64,000 nucleotides of DNA from Stratiolaelaps scimitus (Eukaryota; Arthropoda; Arachnida; Mesostigmata; Laelapidae), in the NCBI GenBank assembly GCA_019614645.1, contig JABWDB010000019.1, positions 3,270,501-3,334,500 on the forward strand, given 5' to 3'. Each line of letters starts with the position of its first letter. The first letter of the stretch is position 1. Positions 49,475 through 61,254 of this stretch are shown in pieces. The position numbers and the translations under genes are program-made. The notes under the pieces were generated by a model. It was not told the origin of the DNA. It made no database searches and saw only the letters and a list, made by a program, of their open reading frames with translations.

Positions 49475-51330
49475 GCCAGCTGGCGAGTAAGTGATAGACG
49501 AATTGGTCGCTCTACGACTTGAATGGGAACTTACTCAATTATTTGCTAGTGAACTATAATGATAATCTCGCGGCTTCCCGTTGATCCTTGGCAATCACTT
49601 TGCCTGCTTCGCAGTCAACTTGTTCGAGAACTGCTCGAGGTGCGCTGTCTTGGCGCAGCTTGTAAACAATTGCAGTGTATTATTCAAACATACAGTAGGG
49701 CGGGATTTCTAGGGATTATGGGGGGGGGGGTGAGGACGACAATGTTCCGAGGACAATGTTCCGAGGCGCACTTGCGCCGAATACGCCCTTGCTCTGCACC
49801 TACATATACTGCGATGGAGGAAGAACCTTGTCCATGTTCGGAGTCCGATCACAACTCAACAGCTAAGAGTGGCGAAAATCGCCCACCTCAAAGAAGCATA
49901 TTATTGATCTTCTCTGACACTGATTGGCCAAGACGCAACGATGTCTCTCTTCCGAACCGGATTCCGTTTTACATATGCCGTATTAATTATACCTCGATGA
50001 CAATATAACCCTGGCCTTACTAAGGCCTTGCCCGTCCGTTGGGGTACAAACAATGTCGTGTTCCTGGTAGGGCAGTCCCTGGCATTTCTACCTTTGGCAA
50101 TCGATCAGGACGTATACCACTTAGTGACAAGGGCCCGATACCTGAACGCCGCCGGCATCATCAGAGGCGTTGTTTACTCTCAAAATGGTCACATGCGTTA
50201 AAGCCGTAAACTCTAACCGCCCGTAAGTAGCATTATAAACAGGGAGCAGTTTGCTCCAGTATGTCTATCAAAAATCGTGAGATTTCGACAATGACAAATG
50301 AATTAGACGAAACGCAGATTTTACATTTGACAAGACAGGTTACGCCCTGTTCTCGTAGGCGTCCGAGCCACGAACCTGCTTACAGGGCAGTATAGTGATT
50401 TGTAGTTGTTTCGTGACGTCACCAGATCGCTTTCGATCTCGTGTCCATTGTTCAGCTGGAAAGAGACTGATTGAGTTAACAGCACAGGTGCGCCCTGAAT
50501 AATGCGCCACGGACTTCCGCACAAATGAGCTGGGTTTCATTTTTGCTGGCTATCCTAAACGAATTGTCCTATTGCTAAAGTGAGTTTTAGGCTAAACGGA
50601 TCAGGTGTCACGGGAAAGCCGTCGATCGCAAAGACGCGTGCTGCAGACGAGGCGAAAGGATACACGATACAAAACGCTGGAAGACCTACTCGAAAAAGGA
50701 CGGACATTAGTCACTACAATCTGTATTTTTCCACGTAAGTCCTCGTAAACGATTACTGAAATATCTCTTGTATAATAATGCATGCTATCGTATCTCGAGA
50801 AACCAGTAGAATGTTTGCAAGTTTTCCCCAGCACCCGCTCGCGCTCTATGGCTTTGGTCTTTTTGGGGACGCCTTGCCACTTCGTCAAATTTACTTCTGA
50901 AGCTACTTGCTGCTAAACTGAGGCGGTTACCGAAACCGGGAATTGGCCATTGAGACCCATGTGACTTCGCCACTCCTGATTTTTCGCGTTCGCACTCACC
51001 TACGTACACCTTGACCGAAGCAGACAAAAGTCGTCCGATTTATCGTGGACACAACCGTTAGCGCATAAGGTTCCTTTCAAATGGTTGAGTTCTTAGTCGC
51101 TCACACGTCTCCTTCCTTGAGATATATAATAACAATGACACCTCATCTTTTCCTCATTTCGTTGCTGTGATACGGAGCAGCAGCATCGGCTAACTTCAAC
51201 CAATTCATTGGTTCTCTAGGGAGGGTTTCAGGATCTGTGTGTGGTTTTAGGCTGCCCATATCAGTCTTTTCAGGTGGACATTTGTCTCTTCCTCTACGTC
51301 CGTCCTATATTGAAGCTCCCACTAACGCGC

Positions 51331-51362
<32 letters not shown>

Positions 51363-51850
51363 CTACACAACGAGATTCGTGTGACATAGCGCAAAGTTCT
51401 TCGAGGAAAGAACAAGGCGGCATTTATTCATACGTATATATTAATTCGTTTTCGCATATATTTAATAAGCCAGTGAGTAGATTGCAGGATATGTTGTACT
51501 GAGTTAGACTGAGGCGAGTGGTCGCCAGCGTAACAGCCAAAGATTCTCCAATATGACCCACAGCGATGCTCATGAATGTTTAACAGTAACATAGAATAGT
51601 TTATTTATCATGCTCATTTATTATCTCGACTCTTTCCCGCCCAGTGAACTTTGCACAAATGTAACTTACTGACGAACGCGCACAAACACTGTGCGCTTGC
51701 CTATCTGAGCCAAATGGATCAGGCCTAATCACCTCTTTCGCACACTATCATTCATAATACCTTGATTCAGTGAAATAGCTGTAATAAGCGGAGCGTGTAA
51801 TTTCTGGATATTCCAAATCAAGTCCTGGCACATGGTCGGGTGGCACGACA
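49475..51850. other. spacer between ILP-3 relic and ILP-2
   Basis: An open 149-codon ATG frame at 49559-50008 (plus) passes through a G run and has no motif. A TA tract lies at 51331-51363. No gene is supported. Confidence 0.4.
51331..51363. repeat. (TA)n microsatellite
   Basis: Two TA runs separated by TG. Confidence 0.85.
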
Positions 51851-52262
51851 GCGTTAATTGCCGTCGGCATGTTGACGCAAAGACTCTGAACGTGCAGCCT
51901 TACTTAGGGTAACAGCAGAGGCAGGGCGCAGATGCTTCATGGTCCGGCTCGCAGATGTCGTTTTCGCACCCCGGTGGCGCAAGGTCAGGCAGAGGAGACG
52001 ACTCCCAAGGGTTTAATTTAAGCAAACGCCAAGGTCCCCAATGGTCAGTGTTTCTGCGGCACACAGTTGCATAGATGAACAATGGACGGTGCCTAAATAA
52101 GCAGAGATAGAATTCAACGTGGATGGGGAAAATTGTCCACAATGTCATGCTAACTATTTACTACTACCCACTACGTCACCAGTACGTCTCGATGCTACGG
52201 TTAACGATGGTAATGTACCCTGTATGCTGTATCCGCTAACTGATACATTTATGAGGGACAAG

Positions 52263-52430
52263 AAATATTTTCAGGCTGACACTCAGCCAACCTTTTAACG
52301 TCCAAAAAATTGCCTTTTGCCTTGTTTCGAAAGATGAACCCATAAATGGTGGGGATCGAACGCGTGCATTTACGGGTCTTTCCTCCGATTAGAAGGCACT
52401 GACGAATGCGCCGAGCCACCAGGCTCGACA
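52263..52430 (-). mobile_element. SINE copy (family B), full length, in ILP-2 intron
   Basis: On the minus strand: A-box-like TGGTGGCTCGGCGCATTCG, B box GCGTTCGATCCCCACC, then a body ending GGACGTTAAAAGG and TTGGCTGAGTGTCAGCC, TGAAAA. The terminal stem GGCTGA/TCAGCC is intact although the loop is GTG instead of GAG. It shows the whole tRNA-related head. Confidence 0.75.
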
Positions 52431-52714
52431 TATTTATTTGGAACAAACATTTTACAAGAGCCAACCAAACGTGTAGTCTCAGGAGGCGGACAGCTGATAA
52501 CAGCTGTGAGCTCGGAATTGTCGTCGGGTTGAACTCGCCTAGGATTGCCACGGCAGGCTTACATATCAAGTCTTCTAGTCTATTGGCCTTACATCTGATT
52601 TACTCAGGTCTCCTTGCAAGGATTACTTCATATATATTACGTTATATACGTCAACGTATCTGGAACGTCCTTTGCCATTGGTCAAGTCATCTGCACACAT
52701 GTAATTAGCGGAAT

Positions 52715-52850
52715 TTTTTTTAGAGAAGAAAATTTTCTTCAAAGGCACGGACACCACCAGAGACACTCCAATCTTCAGTAAAATGGGCCAATCCAATGCA
52801 GGGTTAACGTCGATGACCAAACGCCTCAACCTGCCAAAACTATCCTCTGC
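52715..52850. repeat. dispersed repeat family C, copy 2
   Basis: T run, AGAGAAGAAAATTTTCTTC (containing a perfect 16-bp palindrome), then CCAATGCAGG, a TTAACGTCGATGACCAAACG block and a CTCTGCTGA block, matching 15235-15350. It lies in the ILP-2 intron. Confidence 0.5.
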
Positions 52851-53189
52851 TGAGAGTCCATCTCTTCCTCAGGCTTGGCATTAGCTCAATTTTATTACTG
52901 TCGGTTAACAAACACACCGCATAACCTACAACAGCCACACGTATATCAACCGGCAGAGGGATACACGTCGGGGTACAAGATCCGACGGTTGTCGACGTCA
53001 CCGTGACGGTAGCACACGTTCATTACAATTGAATCTAGACGGTCTCCACAGCAATGTCTTCTTTTGCCATTTCTTGTCGTAACCACGGCCTCTTCTGGGT
53101 TAAAGCATAATGCATACGGGAGCAAAAATGTCGGCCTGACGAGTAGCAGCAATACGGACATTACGAGATAGAACGAACTCGACCAATTG

Positions 53190-53250
53190 TTTTTCGAGCT
53201 GAACTTCAGCTGTTCCCCTATCCGACAGACCTCAGCTCTGAACCTTTTAG
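53190..53250 (-). mobile_element. family A retroposon, diverged copy
   Basis: TTTTTCGAGCTGAACTTCAGCTG: the stem AGCTGA/TCAGCT is intact while the loop differs (AGT on the minus strand). Confidence 0.65.
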
Positions 53251-53259
53251 GACTTAACC

Positions 53260-54830
53260 TTAGACGTCAGACCTTAACCTTAGAACGAACTCAACTAAAT
53301 GTCCTTAATGTACGCGTGAGTACTAAGCCAGAGGAAAAATGAATGTTATTATAGAATAACTACCGATGAACTACTCACTAAGGTGTCACACAGGGGCCTG
53401 TCCTCGCCTCTTCGATAGATCTATTGTTCCGCAACTCGTATAGGAACCTTATTCCAACCTCGCCACTCGCCTGGGATTCGATCCAACCTCGCCACGGACG
53501 TCACAGACCCGTTCGCGGTGAGAGTGCCCCGACCTTGTATCGACCTGTGGACTGTCTTTATCTAATTTTTGTCCAATTACGAATATGTCGATAAGTGAAG
53601 ATGAACCTAACCTTCCATTATTTTACAAGAATTGTACCTCAAAATACTTCGTTCTCCAGCCTGGCGATCTAAGGTCGAGAGCTTTCGCATAGCTCCCTAT
53701 GAGATTGTCATCCAGTAGAAGCTTTATTGCCAGCCACCTGGAAGATATCTGCAATATTGTTCTTGTTTTTCTGTTTGCAACCGAGATATGTGTTCTATTT
53801 AGAAATTACATGGTGATCATGAAATCACATCCAATATCCGATGATAATAATGATAATGTGATAACAATTTGGCATACGGTCAATTTTATCGAATTATATA
53901 CAGTTATGTTTACAATTCTCACTCTGCCCTCTCGCCTTGCTGTCACGAACGCTCCATTAATAGGCTAAGTGAACCGCCGCACGTCTGGGCTCCTGCATGC
54001 ATCCCTATGTCAAAGCTTAGCTCACAGGGGCAAGATTAGCGCCCCAATTAGCTGCGGTAAGGGTCTGGTTGCCATCTACAATACAATATTCGCGTGCGCC
54101 ATCCTTGTATGCATATTAAATATACATCTATAGCACTATGCGTATTAATATGCATTTCGCGCAGCTGTATCTAGCCATAATATGCGACTATGGAACGGGT
54201 ACGCAAACCAGCGATATGTCAAATCCTTACTAATAACACGGAAAGCTGGTGCTATCGACGAAACGAACTGTGGCTTGACCTACATGTATTTAGGTGTCAT
54301 TTGCACAGCTAGAATTGTGAGGAAATAATGTTTTTTTTCTAGTTTTTGTTGTTCCCTTGTCTTTTGATCAGTGTGAAGTCCAGCTTTCTGTTTGCGTCCC
54401 ATATTCGTCCTGATGGCACCAGAACGAACACTGCGAACAGCTCATTAGTTAGTAATATATTAGTTAGTAAATATACATGTGCTGTCAGTTGAAAATCTTA
54501 TATGCACCCTGCTGCACAGCTGCTGCAATTTCCGTGATCGAATCAACCCAGGAAGCACTCTTTCCGGTTTCTATAAAACTAATCCACACTAATTGATTGT
54601 GTGCTCTAAACAGCCGCCTGCGCCAATCGTTCTCCTTGAGATTATTATTATTTTTTTTTTGGCTAGCTCTAATTTCAAACTAGTATTTTACGATTTGGTT
54701 TCATTCATGGGGACGGATCGAGCCGACAAATTCAAGTAGCCAAACTCATCTCAATGAGTCACAGGTGACAAATCAGAAAGGAATATCCGATTAATCGTTA
54801 AAACTGTTGCCCGTTTGACATGCATCGTTC
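53260..54830. other. unassigned sequence upstream of ILP-2
   Basis: No gene supported. An 89-codon ATG frame at 53699-53968 has no motif. Confidence 0.4.
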
Positions 54831-54838
54831 CAACCTAG

Positions 54839-55963
54839 CAAACACAACCAAGTACCGAAGAACCAAAGCCTGGAACTTCAACCGAGGAGTTGACGTCATC
54901 GGAAGACGAGAATGAAAGTGAAAGAGAAACCACAAAGGACGATGAAGACAAGACAAAAAGAGTCCTGAGAGACCGAAATAAGATAAAAGCACCAGACAGG
55001 TACGAAGCACTGCTAACCGAACCACAAACAGTGGAAGAAGCACTATCATCCGACGATAAAGGAAAATGGATGGAAGCAATGAAAGAAGAATTAGCTTCAA
55101 TGGAAAGAAACAAGGTATGGAAACTGGTGAACTTACCATCAGATCGGAAAGCTATCGCCAACCGATGGATCTTCAAAAAGAAGACGGACACACAAGGCAA
55201 TGTCGAGAGATATCGAGCAAGGCTAGTAATCAAAGGATTCGCTCAACGACCTGGAATCGACTACCAAGAAACCTTCAGCCAAGTCGTTCGCTTCGACACA
55301 ATCCGAACGATACTGAGCTACAGTGCTAACAAACGTCTCAAGCTACAACAATTTGACATTAAGACGGCATTCCTACATGGTGATCTAGAAGAAGAAGTAT
55401 TCATGAGACAGCCCGAAGGATTTGAAGACGGAACATCACGAGTATGCCGACTACAGAAAAGCCTCTACGGATTAAAACAATCACCGCGTTGTTTCAACCA
55501 TAAACTCAAGGAAGTACTACTTCAAAAGGAACTCACTCAAAGTAAAGCAGACAATTGTCTATTCTACAAAATAGGAAAAGAGACAATACTCCTAGCAATA
55601 TACGTTGATGATGGAATAATAGCCACATCAAGGGAGGACACACTCCAAGATATTTTGCAACATCTACAAAATACTTTCGAATTAACCATCAAACCACTCT
55701 CGTATTTTCTAGGAATTCAGATTAAAGTAGATCAACACTACAACATTACCATCAACCAGACCAAGTATATCAAGGAAACTCTAAGCAAATTCAATATGGA
55801 AAATTGTAAACCAGTAGCAACACCAACAGATCCCGGAATATACTCTGAATGTAGTGAAAAAAAAAGAACCGTAGCAGAAAAAAAAAGCTGTAACAAAAAT
55901 CAAGCTGAAAGCCAGGCTCATCAACACGAATGCATCGGGATTGGCGCGCTCGAAACGATGTGA
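54839..55963 (+). mobile_element. Ty1/copia retrotransposon fragment, reverse transcriptase
   Basis: A frame open from 54839 through 55963 with no stop or frameshift. It begins in the acidic linker between integrase and RT (TEEPKPGTSTEELTSSEDENES) and runs through the copia RT: KWMEAMKEELASMERNKVW, ANRWIFKKK, YRARLVIKGFAQ, FDIKTAFLHGDLEEEVFM, LYGLKQSPR and the catalytic YVDD block (AIYVDDGIIAT), then FLGIQIK and TPTDPG. The homology stops near 55830 and A-rich sequence follows; RNase H, gag, protease, most of integrase and any LTR are absent. There is no ATG at the start of the frame. The undamaged frame suggests a young fragment. Confidence 0.92.
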
Positions 55964-58170
55964 ATAGACGAGCGGTGTTTTCTTGTATAGCAAAATTAAC
56001 GCCTGCTCATTAACGAGACATTTCGGCGGAGGAAGGACAAGGGGGAGTAGAAATGTGATTTATTAATAGTTGTTTTTTTTTTGTAATTTTTTTCTTTAGT
56101 TATATTGAGGTGAAGTGATGTGTGAATTTTTCGTCCTGTGTAAATCAAGGCGACGCCGCCGGATGGTGACAAAGAAAACATCCCGCCGAAGCATTAATAC
56201 AAGAAGATCGGGTGTGGTGGACCGCGTCGAAATTAGGATGAAGTTGGGAATTATCGCTCGTGCGTGATGATTGCTCATGCAAGCCGACCTGCGGTGAGAC
56301 GTTCTCTCGTTGTTTGGAACGATATTTAGCCCAGTGGAAGCTTTCTCTACCTAAAGAAACCAGAAGAACTGGTTCATGATCACACATGATTATTAATGCG
56401 ATTATTCTAGCCTCGATTGGCGACTGCCCGCTCGAACAGCACCGATGAGCTTCTGGATCCCGAAAAAAAAACACGAAGACATCGATATCGCCAAAGTAAA
56501 CAAAATCTTGACCTGACAAAAAGTTGTAGCACTGAGAGTCGTGATCGTATACATATAGGCATATCATCAACCACCTTACGCTGATCTCTGCAACTATCCC
56601 GTACTTGTTTTGCATTAATGTGTGTATTCAATCGATCGCGTGCGTATAATTTTCCTGTTCGATCGAGTGTACAGCAGAGAGTCTTGCTGCAGGGATTCGA
56701 GCGAGCAGTCTCGGCATCCATCGACTACATATTTAATCAGCTCAAGGATCATTTACGCGACTAGATTTCATTAGCTGCCACCGCCCCCTCCCAATTCTTA
56801 GTATCAGCGTGTTGCTAGAATAGATGCACGGTATCCGCTCGACGATTCGCGTAAGCAGGAATATGTATTTAAGGATAAAAGTGACATAGCTAACAACTTA
56901 GTTACATCACGATCTTCGTATCCTGTTACGCTAATAGAGATATATATGATAAAAAAAAAACAAAAAACATAAGTACATATTATTGTTCAGCTCTCGAATG
57001 CCTCACGTATAGATAGCACGATTTGTTGTTGAGGTGGAAAACGACGAAAAATAGGTCCAACATTTGAAATGTCAGTATTTCCTTTACCACCCCCCTACGG
57101 GTTCTGCTCGCTTTGAAGATGCTCCCACCAGCTAAGGCAAACATAGTGGTTTTTCACTTTACGTCGAAGGGAATTCGTCGTGAGATCACAGATTTTTTTT
57201 TAGCCCGAATTTGACCACTGTTCCACTGTTCCTGAGGGAGAATATCCTGGCTAGCTTGGAGATAAGGAGAACCTACATAGAATGATGGTGCTTTCAATTA
57301 TGCAGTCTGGTACGTTATCACTAACCCAGCCGGCTTCTCTCTGCCGCAGGCGACGCCGTACACGAACGATGTCGACATAGCAATCGACGTGTCCTTTGCC
57401 ATGATTGCTTTGCTAATAAATGTACCACAGAAACAGACGGTTTGTTTAATGGAAATCTGTTTTTGTCTCTAGATTTCCCTTGAATCATTTGGAACATCTG
57501 ACTGTAATGACTAGAGAGAGAACGTGTACTCGTCATACAACTCAGATATCGGAATAGAATATAAGTCTATCTCTACCAATAAACATACGAGTGTTTAATG
57601 AAGATTGAGAAATGTCACCAAACGCCATCCATTTGCCTCCCTCGAGGATCATCCGGCGATTTTTGTAACAACAGAATATGACCAACCACTAAAACCTTTT
57701 TTTTTTTTTTTTTTTTAGAGGAGGAAATTTTCACTAGAACCTAACGATTACTTGGTGTCCATACAAAATAGACGATTACCTGTCGAAAACTAATTTCACT
57801 TTAGCAGACCTATCTAGCTTGGCTTATTACCTGACCCGTGTCGACTGCGTACAGGTAGAGGCTTGTTTCTGCTGCGCAGACGATAAAACGATTCGATTGT
57901 TATAATTGTGATAATTTACTTCATATATATTAAAACATATAGTTGTCCTGTGTCATAGTCATAGAGCAAAGCGTGTCGAATGATTTCATTTTGTTTTTCG
58001 CCAAGTTTACAACGGATCAAGTTGAGAACTAAAATAAATGCGAAACAAACATTCTTCGGTGAACAAGACGCTGATCTCTGATCACGTTTTCAATATATAG
58101 TTTGTATTTTATATATATATATTATATATATATATTTTTTTATTTTGCTATAACCCTTAAGGTGCCGTTG
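55964..58170. other. unassigned AT-rich sequence
   Basis: Contains A/T runs near 56072 and 56950, a family-C leading block at 57701-57738 after a 20-bp T run (57697-57716), and a TA tract at 58105-58138. No LTR was identified next to the copia fragment. Confidence 0.45.
57697..57738. repeat. poly(T) plus family C end
   Basis: A T run followed by AGAGGAGGAAATTTTC, as in the other two family-C copies. On the minus strand this would be a 3' poly(A) tail. Confidence 0.55.
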
Positions 58171-59310
58171 GACGGATTTATTTCTGCTTCACAACCATAG
58201 CAGGCGGCCGAGTAGTCACTCTTTCGGCAACCCTAAATGTTGTTATCGTCTGAGTGCAACGTAGTGAACAGGGACGAGAGCACTCGTCTTTGTTCCACGC
58301 GACGACCGGAGTGACCACGAAGCATACGTAGAATGTTGTAGGGTGACTCGAGCATCTCTTGCCACACAATCCAATTCACAGGATAATCCAAAATGGCTTC
58401 CGTGTTGGCATTCAGTAAGTCTTGAGTTTCAAGGCCCCACCTCACACTAGAGTTCTTGCACGACCCGCGTTCTCGGTTCAAACTCTGTTGAAACCCCGCG
58501 GAACACCAGATGCGCTCGTCTGAGAACCCTCTCTCTCTCTATCTATCTCTACACAGCTACACAGCCCCTCCCGTCTCACTGTGGTATCATGTAATGTACG
58601 TGTGGAGCTCAGACGGATTGCATTTGGTGGCTTATCATTAAATCACGGGAAAAATTGCACCATTTCGTGAGTTGGAAAAATCCGCCAGATTTCAGATACA
58701 GACAAATGCCGCCGCCGCCGCCACTTGGCTAATATCGCTTGAGCACAGAGGCTGGACCGATAAACGTCTTGACGTGAACTTCAATTTGCAAATTTTGTAC
58801 CGCGACCACCGATTCTACTGTAATGTGTCTATTACTAGTAAAGAAAATGCTTGGAAATCGGAAATGAAACTCTCAGCACTATTTTCGATTGTTTGCGATA
58901 CTATGCTTTGAGCACGTTCCCGTAGCGAACTGCGTAATCTTCAATGGGAGTTCTAGTTGGTCTGATTCAGGGGTGCGACATTACAACACATACTGCTGCT
59001 TATCAAACAAATGAACACTGGGAGCCGAGACGACCGACGCGTTTACGAGGCACGCACAGTTAACTACAGAAGAGTGGCGAATAGAACTCCTCTGCGCAGA
59101 GAACGCTTTGGCACAAGGCGGCAGCCTGTGTGTGCTTACCGCCGACCCTTGACGGGTCAAATGAGACCTCGCGCCTACTAATACGCCTCTGAACAGGTGG
59201 CGGCTAGACGCAGCGATAGGGGTAGCCTTGTGTGAACTCCGGCCTACCCGAAACCATACGTATTATCATAGAAGAATGCCCCTATGGGCCAAATGCAGGC
59301 AGAGAATTCT
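58170..59310. other. unassigned sequence
   Basis: A minus-strand frame at 58233-58481 has protein-like composition (ILDYPVNWIVWQEMLES) but no motif or clear splice sites; not annotated as a gene. Confidence 0.35.
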
Positions 59311-59315
59311 GCCGA

Positions 59316-59452
59316 ATGGCCGATGCTAATTCGTCTATCAAGGCTGGCGGGAACAAGGACGAGAAGAGACCCCCCAACGAAATGAAGACTCAAAAGAGCC
59401 CACCGGAAGGTGAACGGAGCTCGGACGAAGTGCGCGAAGCAGACGGCCCCGG
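59316..59452 (+). CDS. candidate first coding exon, hydrophilic protein
   Basis: ATG at 59316 in a fair context (GCCGAATGGCC) encodes a Lys/Glu/Pro-rich segment (MADANSSIKAGGNKDEKRPP) that reads into a donor-like GG|GTAACG at 59453, phase 2. No family recognised. The nearest downstream candidate exon (60361) starts in phase 0, so the two do not join directly. Confidence 0.18.
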
Positions 59453-60360
59453 GTAACGTTGAACTGACGAGAGGCATACGGGAATGAGTACGTGTGGGAG
59501 GTCTTATTTCACTTGCGCATTTGCTGCTGCTGCTGTTGCTCTCGGAGGTGAGAGAGCAGTAACGCGAAATGCAGCAACAATGGAAAAATGTTACATGTAT
59601 GTGCCGTGATCGGATTGGGGTCATTACCCCGTTAGATATTTACACTGGAGACTTTGCAAGCGTAAGGAGGGGATTACATTGCATTCTCAGTATTGAAGTG
59701 GATAATCATGGTAGAATCTAGCTTAGGCGTAATTATCATTTTGCATTGCAAGTATGTTTTGCAAGTAATCTGGTGTGTGAGTGTAGAAATGCTTCATTTA
59801 GACGATGGCGTACTGAATACCAGCGCCCCCAAACTGTGAAGTGTTCGAACATTCGAACTGTTCTAATCATTACAATCTATGCAAAAGCTTACAACATGCG
59901 GTATTGTGGGGACCGGTCGGAGTGTGGCTCTGTTTCTACTAAAATTGACCACGGCGCATGTACACACAGCGAATGCCTATCGGTATTGACAAAATGAGAA
60001 AATTGCAGAAAAATAGTAATCATAATAGAATAAAAATAACGCACCGGACTGATGTCTAATTCAATTATCAGTCGGGTGCGTGATGTCACAGGATATCTTC
60101 TTCTTTACGGATAGGAGCCATGTAAGGAGATCAGGTAACTCGCTTTTTGTAACACATCGATCCGATATCTTATCCTTGTCTTTGCTAGGTCGTCCGTCCG
60201 GCCGTACATACAGCGACTGACATTTTTACCCAACCACTAACAGATGTTCACCAGTTGCCAGCAGGCTGATGCTGCTGTTGTAAATTGGATAATAGATCAT
60301 GATGTTTGCTCGCATAGATCGCGCTCAGTGGATGCAGAGCTGCGTATGTGCACACCTCAG

Positions 60361-60606
60361 AGGCTGTACGGTGACATTTGGCCGGCTCCGGAACCCCGTC
60401 CTGCCCACCATCGTGACCATTATGATTATTATGGGCTTCCACCCACCTATCGGTCGGGACCCCGTGCGTCTGATCTGTGCGTGAGCCTCACCATCAGGGG
60501 CATCACGTCGAGCCCGCTCCGAGATGTCTCCCGAGACTGGAACCACCACAAAAGCAAATATATCAGCGAGTCCTTCGACCCCGTTGAGGACTACTCCATT
60601 CGGCGC
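60361..60606 (+). CDS. candidate symmetric coding exon, 82 codons
   Basis: The acceptor-like ACACCTCAG before 60361 and the donor CGGCGC|GTAACT at 60607 bound an open 246-nt exon, phase 0-0. It includes LYGDIWPAPEPRPAHH, YDYYGLPPTYRSGPRA and YISESFDPVEDYSIRR. The polypyrimidine tract is poor. No family recognised. Confidence 0.22.
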
Positions 60607-61139
60607 GTAACTCGATTGTTGCTTCGCCCCACTAAGCGATTAAGACGAACACGGCAATGGACGGCGTTGCGGTCCACCGACGACTGAAGCCGCTTGGCGG
60701 GGCTTCTTGAAGCAGATTTGTATCAACGTTGGGGGGTAGACGCTTGAACGAAATTTATGATCATGACTCTTTCATGGAAGGATGGCCGGCGCCTCAACTC
60801 TGTTTATATATACACACACGAGGCGATGGTGTTGCTGGCGGCGGTATACTTTCGAGAGATAGGTTTTAGCTTTTCAGTTGTATTTCAGATAATGATTGTA
60901 ATTGTATTGATTTATAATGGATGCAATCATGTGTCCACACTGAGACACGTTGGTCCTCAGCTCGTAATCGGGTGTGTCAGTTCCTGTCTACCGTACACTC
61001 AAGGGGCCTCAATCTCGGCAAGGAAAATGTCTGTTTTTTCGTTGTAAAATGAATCACTATTCATATTCAAGACGAACTAATTAACTAGACAATATATGCG
61101 CACGGTCCCTAACAAGTAAATTTTAACGTAAATCTTCTA

Positions 61140-61252
61140 GGTGGGCTCACAGGCAACGTTCACACAGGACAAATGGGTTTATGTTATGAAGCAATGCCGA
61201 AAGCAGTTTCACCGTAAACGTTAAATGTTGGCTGAGAGTCAGCCCGAAAAAT
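61140..61252 (+). mobile_element. SINE copy (family B), 5'-truncated
   Basis: TTATGTTATGAAGCAATGCCG, AAAGCAGTTTCACCG, then GTTAAATGTTGGCTGAGAGTC and CGAAAA. The stem GGCTGA (61231-61236) pairs with TCAGCC (61240-61245). The B box is not recognisable. Confidence 0.7.
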
Positions 61253-61254
61253 TG

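Larger units (their letters stand above)
51860..53161 (-). pseudogene. insulin-like peptide gene (ILP-2) with A-chain nonsense codon
   Basis: The exon from ATG 53161 encodes a signal peptide (MSVLLLLVRPTFLLPYALC) and a B chain, HCCGDRLDSIVMNVC, with the correct 11-residue spacing, then a DNRR site. The second exon starts after a strong acceptor (CTCTGCTTATTTAG) at 52092. It encodes CENDICEPDHEASAPCLCC-YPK, which aligns residue by residue with ILP-1, then TAA at 51902-51900. Reading past the stop gives GCTFRVFASTC, with both remaining cysteines in place. No dibasic site precedes the A chain, and no phase-compatible donor is obvious, so decay is likely beyond the single stop. A sequencing error or stop-codon polymorphism is the alternative. 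Confidence 0.7.

Noticed and set aside
49559..50008. 149-codon ATG frame between ILP-3 relic and ILP-2
   Set aside because: It reads through a G run and shows no motif. No counterpart is seen upstream of ILP-1 or ILP-2.
54798..55233. Minus-strand frames of 113 and 132 codons
   Set aside because: Antisense shadows of the copia reverse-transcriptase frame.
58178..58369. Minus-strand Cys-rich frame considered as a fourth ILP B chain
   Set aside because: The spacing from its first CG to the last Cys is 13 residues, not 11, and none of the flanking blocks shared by the three ILPs is present.
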